The notes under the pieces are model-generated. The model was not told the origin of the DNA. It saw only the letters and a program-made list of their open reading frames with translations, and made no database searches. From Megalobrama amblycephala (Eukaryota; Chordata; Actinopteri; Cypriniformes; Xenocyprididae), in the NCBI RefSeq assembly GCF_018812025.1, contig NC_063062.1, forward strand, positions 3,859,927-3,923,926: a stretch of DNA of 64,000 bases, read 5' to 3'. How positions within the stretch are numbered: the stretch's first letter is position 1; every line of letters begins with the position of its first letter. The position numbers and the translations under genes are program-made. Below are positions 1 through 64,000 of this stretch, in pieces.

Positions 1-1919
1 TGTGAGCAAGTTTATGCACCTGTTGTGAAGCTGGTGGAAATGCTGTGTGAGCTTTTTTTGTGCATTTAAATGTACATTAAATGTAAATTATTAAGTGACA
101 TCCAATTTGAAGATGTTTATTGTTACACAGTTGAAACTACAGTATCTCTGGTCACTCATTTAATAACAAAATAATCCCTATAAGAGTATTTAAAGTTGTC
201 CTGCTGTGAATCTAGACCCCAGTTTGGTTTGGCTGTAATTTTACACCTGTCTTAAGAGGCAGAAATAAGTCTGACATATTGATATGGCTCAGGTTTTCAG
301 TTCAATGTTCATCCAAGTTCATCCTCCTACACTCTTTGTTCACTGTAATCTGCATGAGCTCTGAAGCATTTAAGCAACACATTAGCGCTGATTGTTTGTG
401 TCCTGTGGTGTGAAGTGTTCTGCATCTGCCAGATCCCAGCGCTGCTCGGGGCCTATTTATACTGGGATGAGCTAATCCTGAAGATCATGCGGCTCTGCAC
501 AGCAGCTTACCATGAGACCAGCATATCAGACAGACAAGTCTCAGAATACTTTAGTGCTCAGTACAGACCTTATTAATGGCTCTTGTTCATTCATAAAAGA
601 TTTGTGTATGATTTTAGTCATCCTCAAAAGCGTCATCAGGTTTTCAACAGTATTTATAGGGATGCACAATATATTGGTAGAGTTGTTATATTGGTAGTGG
701 TCAGTAAGGGGTTAATAAGAAATAAAATTTGTCTTGATCTTTAGACATATAAGAGGTCTTTTACATCTGTATAACTATTTGTCGATGTCTTGATCTGGAG
801 GCACTGGTGTTCAGTCACTTAATGGCTGTCATTTGCCTACACTGGATGTGGGCGCCACGTCAAAAGCAATTTAGGACCAATTATAATCACTGCATACAGT
901 ATACAGATGTGCATTCAGTTTCTGACACACTCCACACACTTGAGTCTGTCGACAACAGGACTAATGAAAGATTGAAAGAACGTTCACTTTGATGTGTCCA
1001 GTTTAAACAGCTCTTTTGTGTCTCTGTGCAGATTTCAGAAGGATCCCAGCATCAGAAACAAGCGGAGGGTTTATTTTAATGACATCCCGGATCACGTTGG
1101 AGGATTATACATTTGTTCAGAGCATTTTGTTTTGTAAGCGAGGCACAGTGTAATGGAGAAACTTTTGTTAAAAGATGAAGCAGCAACTGTATTGGATCTG
1201 ACAGCAGCTGCATCACAAGCCATAAGTAAATGATTTCATAATGCTTTATCTGTAAATGACGGTTTTATATGGATAATGTTTTTAAACCATTTCAGGGATG
1301 TCAGGGTTGCCAGGTCTGTGCAGCAAAATTATCCCAATGGCCGCCTTTCTCCATCAGATGGCTGAATTCTCCACTGAATTTGTAGGTCTGGGGGTGTTTT
1401 AGGGGTGTTGGAGTGCAGAAATCATAAGTATGAGGGTGGAAATCAACCCACGGAAAACATTTTTACCCACGGCAACAACTTAAATGTAGCCCAATTCTGT
1501 GGGAAAACTGTGGACTTGGCAACACTGCTGGACGTTTATACTGTTTCCTATGCAATTATAGTGGCTGTTTACTGACAACCATTAAGAGAGCCATGCCTTA
1601 ATAACGGGTCATCAGGCAGAGGGTCAGAATGAAGAGTGAAAATAATAGTTTTCCTACATTTAAAATTTATTTACATTATAAATGAACCTCAAGGAACTAC
1701 GGAGCCCCGCACATGAAATGCACGCTAAATTGTGTGCTCGATTTTTACATTTAGATTACCTTTGCTATCATCTAACACTCACATAAAGTTAATCTAAACA
1801 CTAACAATTTATATAGTAATTAAATGTAATATTAATAAAATGTTATACTATCTGTTATAATGTTGCAATGCCTAAATTCACTTGTACAGTTCAAGATGAT
1901 TGGTTTTAGTGTTTTATTG
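1..1919. other. Sequence upstream of E2, no confirmed gene
   Basis: Either intron 1 of ryr1 or 5' flank. I found no exon for the receptor's conserved start. It contains one 72-codon open frame (about 355-576, see findings) and a THAP-like scrap at 1030-1136. The rest is AT-rich and unremarkable. Confidence 0.5.
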
Positions 1920-2263
1920 GTCCCACTTTATATTAAGTGGCCTTAACTACTATGTACTTACATTTAAATTAATCATTTGATACAATGCACTTATTGTGTA
2001 CATACATGTTTTTACATTGTACTTATATTTTAATAACACCTGCATGTAATTCGATCTGTAATTAATTTCTGTAATTACATTTATAATTACACTGTTGACC
2101 CATCCCTTACCCCTTACCCCTACCCTTAAACCTACCCATACCACCAAAGCTTTCCCTAACCTTACCCATATCCACCTCAATAGCAGCAAATGTGTTTTGC
2201 AATTCAATATGAACCCAATAAGTACATTGTACTTATTTTTTGATGTAAGTACATAGTAGTTAA
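1920..2263. mobile_element. Truncated MITE, same family as 8451-8818
   Basis: Starts GTCCCACTTTATATTAAGTG and follows the 8451-8818 copy closely for about 340 bp, but stops at GTAGTTAA before the outer ~27 bp of the right inverted repeat, where another element begins. Confidence 0.8.
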
Positions 2264-2818
2264 AGGATTAGTCCACTTTTAAATACACTTTTCCTGATAA
2301 ATTCATCCAAGATGTTCATGTCTTTCTTTCGTCAGTCGAAAAGAAATGAAGGTTTTTGAGGAAAACATTCCAGGATTATTCTCCTTACAGTGGATTTCAA
2401 TGGCTACCAACAGATTGAAGGTCAAAATTACAGTTTCAGTGCAGCTTCAAGGGCTTTGAACGATACCAGATGAGTAATAAGGGTTTTATCTAGCGAATCG
2501 ATCGGTCATTTTCGAAAAAAATACAACCGTTTATGCTTTATAAACAAAATATCACCTTGAACGTACTTTCCGCTTCCGCATTCTTCATAACGCTTACGCT
2601 GAATGTCCTACGCCTTCCCTATTCTACTTGCGGAACGAACGCGGTGCCAGTTTCGTTTTTTTTCCGTAACTTGAATAGGGAAGGCGTAGGACATTCAGCG
2701 TAAGCGTTATGAAGAATGCGGAAGCGGAAAGTACGTTCAAGGCGATATTTTGTTTGTGGGACCGTTTTATTTGTAATTTAGTTAGACAAAATAGCATATT
2801 TGTTGTCAGCCATAAAAT
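2264..2818. mobile_element. Interspersed element (copy 1) with large internal hairpin
   Basis: Shares a long stretch (AGTCGAAAAGAAAT, GAGGAAAACATTCCAGGATT, GTTTCAGTGCAGCTTCAA) with 7798-8200. This copy contains an 83-bp inverted repeat at 2542-2624 and 2673-2755 with one mismatch. Confidence 0.7.
2542..2755. repeat. Near-perfect hairpin, 83-bp arms, 48-bp loop
   Basis: Left arm 2542-2624, right arm 2673-2755; one mismatch (A versus G at the fourth base after ATATC/GATATT). GC-richer than its surroundings. Confidence 0.9.
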
Positions 2819-2823
2819 GAAAA

Positions 2824-2935
2824 TTCTGTGTGGAGTTTGCATGTTCTCCACATGGGTTTCCTCCGAGTGCTCTGGTTTCCCCACAGTCCAAAGACATTTG
2901 ACAGCTAAAAATTGCCTTTGAATGTGGGTGTATGA
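2824..2935 (+). mobile_element. SINE 3' fragment
   Basis: Contains GTGTGGAGTTTGCATGTTCT and CCACAGTCCAAAGACAT, the conserved 3' body of a tRNA-derived fish SINE (HE1-like by recollection). The tRNA head is missing. Confidence 0.6.
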
Positions 2936-3059
2936 GAACCTTGTGATGTACTGGCTACATATATATATTTATATAGCATTTTTGAAACATTTTGGTTGCT
3001 TTTGTCTCTGTGTTCTGTATATGGTCCAACAAGGAGTGTGAGTCATCCAGTGTTTTGGT

Positions 3060-3441
3060 ACTTTAAAAATTCATATACCTGTTAGGATCAGGGTTGTACT
3101 CTCTAGTTGCATCCCTAATGACGCACTATACACTTATACACTATGTACTTATGCGCTATGTACTCATCTGTGTAGAGTGTGAGTGTTATAAGGTTATTTT
3201 GTCATTAAACACTGGAGTCTGATCGCTCTCTCCCTCCACTACGTAATTAAAGCTGCGACAGTTGAGTGCATGAAGTGTCCAACATTCCGTTAATTTAGTG
3301 CATCATCCGTGTATTTAAAGGGCACTTTTTCTATTTGGAATTTTCAGTGTGAACACACTACTTGCAATATTTATGCTTAAAAACGTCATAGAATAGTGCA
3401 TAAGTACACAAATTGGGACGCACCTTCTTTCTGTCTCTCTA

Positions 3442-3485
<44 letters not shown>

Positions 3486-3490
3486 TGTCT
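3060..3490. repeat. Degenerate interspersed repeat and CT/CA microsatellite
   Basis: 3070-3425 has repeated ACTATGTACTTATGCGCTAT-type words ending ATTGGGACGCACC, typical of a cyprinid interspersed repeat. It is followed by a CT run and a CA run of about 12 dinucleotides (3462-3486). Confidence 0.5.
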
Positions 3491-4404
3491 GCTTCCAACA
3501 ACAAACTCGAGACATTATACCTGGTTATCCTGCCCTATGATGATTAACTTATGGTTCAATTTAAACTACTTAAAAAAAAAAACTAAAAAAAAACTAAAAT
3601 GTGACCTTGGACCTATTATGAAAGTCATTGTCAATATGATCTCTTTAAATTAAATAGCATGTGATCTCTGGATATGAAACATCATATGGGCTTATCTGTA
3701 CTGTTTCATTGACCATATAAGTCATGAAGGCTTTAATACTTAATCTTATACTGAAGGCTTATACTGAATCTTTCTGTCTGGATGTGTTTTGCTGGCTATA
3801 CATCTTACACCTGGAGCTTTTTAAAGAGCTCTATGCCCTACACTTGACAAAGGATAGACTGTCCCAGTTTCCTCTGTGCAGGGGAATGTGGGACAGAATG
3901 TGCCAACAAAAAACACAAAGACTCTAAAACACATTGTATAGGAAGAAAGAAGATCAGTTGTGAGGTGTTGACAAAAGTGCTGTTACAGAAGGAGACAAAG
4001 ACAGACTCTAGGACACAGTGAAATATGAAAGAGATGGAGAACAAATGATGGAGAAAATGAGGTTGGAGAGGGGAGCGCAATGGCTACATCATGAGTCAGT
4101 GGAGGGAACAGCTGAGAATGCTGCGTGACAGGTGGAGAGTGTTTGGAGAGTGTCGGGTGTGTTTATTGCTGTATTTACACACTATGTGCACCAGCCCTTG
4201 TGTGTGTGTGTGTGTATGTGTTTGTTTGTGTCTCACTAATCAGTGAGTTATCTTTCAACATATTTGCACGTCTAACTATGAATAGGTATTTATTAGACCC
4301 CATTGTCACAAGTCATTGTCGGCTTTGCCACCTGGCTCTGTTCATCCTCTCACATATTCCTTCTCTTTTTTTCTTCCTTTCTCACGACCCGCTCTGACTC
4401 ACAG

Positions 4405-62756
<58,352 letters not shown>

Positions 62757-64000
62757 GTACTTAGCCATATGTTAAAGCCATATAAGAATGCTTAGGATGG
62801 TTGATTTACTGCCATACAACAACATGTAGCAAAATATTTTGTTTTTCTCTTATACTATAAAAGTTTGGGGTCAGTAAGTTTGTGTGATGTTTTTGAAAGA
62901 AGTCTCTTCTGCTCACCAAGGCTGCATTTATTCAATCAAAAACACATTTTAAGGGGGAACTGTTATGCCCATTTTCACAAGATGTAATATAAGTTTCTGG
63001 TTTCAGCTCAAAATACCCCACAGATCATTTATTATAGCTTGTCAAATTTGCCCCTATTTGGGTGTGAGCAAAAACACGCGTTTTTGTGTGTGTCCCTTTA
63101 AATGCAAATGAGCTGCTGCTCCCGGCCCCCTTTCCAGAAGAGGGCGGAGCTTTAACAGTTCACGCTTCGGTTGCTCAACAACAACAAAGCTGGAGAATCT
63201 TACACAGACAAAATTTTTTTTTAAACGATTGTCAGTAACGGTGTTCAGCCTTTAAAAAAAAGTGAAATCATAATCAAGGTCCCCTTTAAAATAATTGTTT
63301 TTTGTTTGAATAAATTTTAAAATGTAATTTATTCCTGTGATGGAAGTGTCACATGATCCTTCAGAAATCATTCTAATATGCTGATTTGCTGCTCAAGAAA
63401 CATTTATGATTATTATCAATGTTGAAAACTGCTGCTTAATATTTTCAGGTTTATTTGATGAATTAAAAGTTCAAAAGAACAGCATTTAATTTAAATTTAA
63501 AAAATATATATTTTTTTAAATTATAAATGTCTTTATTGTCACTTTTGATCATTTTAATGCATCCTTGCTGAATAAAGTCTTAATTTCTTTAAAAAAAAAA
63601 AAAAATCATACTGACCCCAGACTTTTGAACGGTAGTGTATATTAAATAGCATTTTTGGGTAAGTTGAAATAGTCATTAATTACTAGCTGTAATTACATCT
63701 TTAACAGTGTAATTAGATTAAAAATATTGTGTTACTTACTACAAATTACTTTCTAAATCATATAAACCATATAAACCTCGACCAGTTGAACAATACAAGG
63801 ATAGACATGAAACTTATTCTATTCTTTCAAATAAATAATATAAAATTGAATGATTTATTCTCGAACTGACCAAAGTATTTTAAGGGAGAAGGTTACATTA
63901 AAAACATATATTTTAACATTAGATGTTAAATTCACTATTGTTTTATGTAGAATTGCTCTGTAGTCTATACAGCATTTAATGCAGCTAATTAAATTACAGA
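62757..64000. other. Intron after E74, running off the window
   Basis: Contains an AAAAGTTTGGGGTCAGTAAG family repeat (62855-63645, with AGACTTTTGAACGGTAGTGT at its end) into which an AAGGGGGAACTGTTATGCCC to CAAGGTCCCCTTTAAA element (62950-63290) is inserted. After 63650 plain AT-rich sequence. Confidence 0.7.

Noticed and set aside
453..462. CTATTTATAC as a TATA or MEF2 promoter element for ryr1
   Set aside because: It lies inside a 72-codon open frame and no receptor first exon follows within a reasonable distance; chance match is likely.
1950..2207. Minus-strand frame of 85 codons, with a similar one at 8481-8678
   Set aside because: Both lie in copies of the same non-coding MITE.

Overview
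The window is a piece of a teleost fish genome, most likely a cyprinid (carp, minnow or zebrafish group). The evidence is the kind of interspersed repeats: many fold-back elements ending in GGGTGAACTA(T/A)CCCTTTAA, tRNA-derived SINE pieces, Tc1-type transposon remains and long microsatellites. This assignment rests on my knowledge of cyprinid repeats, not on a search.

One host gene fills the window, on the + strand: a type 1 (skeletal-muscle) ryanodine receptor, ryr1. It is the homotetrameric calcium-release channel of the sarcoplasmic reticulum, opened by the voltage sensor CaV1.1 during excitation-contraction coupling. I could place 73 internal exons from 4405 to 62756, numbered E2 to E74 on the assumption that exon 1 lies upstream. 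All junctions are GT-AG and every split codon joins in frame. The exons add up to 10,674 coding bases, which is 3,558 codons without a stop. They cover N-terminal domains A and B (E2-E12), the N-terminal solenoid (E13-E18), SPRY1 (E19-E21), the RY1/RY2 repeats (E21-E25), SPRY2 (E26-E28), SPRY3 with divergent region 2 (E29-E35), the junctional solenoid with the acidic divergent region 3 (E36-E37), and the bridging solenoid with the RY3/RY4 repeats and phosphorylation loop (E38-E74). The C-terminal third (calmodulin and EF-hand region, transmembrane segments, pore) and exon 1 lie outside. I cannot tell whether this is ryr1a or ryr1b. 'Out-phase' in the exon entries is the number of bases of a split codon left at the exon's 3' end.

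Two exons are microexons of a multiple of three bases: 21 bp at 7231 (AVDLDKW, resembling a RYR2 exon and absent from human RYR1) and 15 bp at 59373 (AGDGE, at the position of the mammalian ASI alternative exon). Either can be skipped without a frameshift.

Layout: 1-4404 is upstream or intron-1 sequence with MITEs and an 83-bp-arm hairpin; 4.5-10 kb has large introns with fold-back elements; 10.5-12.3 kb is a 1.75-kb ACT triplet array; 12.4-19.3 kb is exon-dense; 20.1-21.7 kb is a dead Tc1-like transposon; 28.0-31.2 kb has two copies of a 0.63-kb block on either side of exon E36; 36.6-37.6 kb holds decayed coding scraps, including a LINE reverse transcriptase; 43.6-44.8 kb is a long palindrome; 51.2-52.7 kb is a 21-bp minisatellite; 53.5 kb carries a broken partial copy of exon E69; 57.3-58.7 kb and 60.2-61.9 kb are large composite elements. 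The noteworthy novelty is structural: microexons, repeated copying of pieces of the gene into its own introns, and codon-length tandem arrays. I did not find a new enzyme or defence system.
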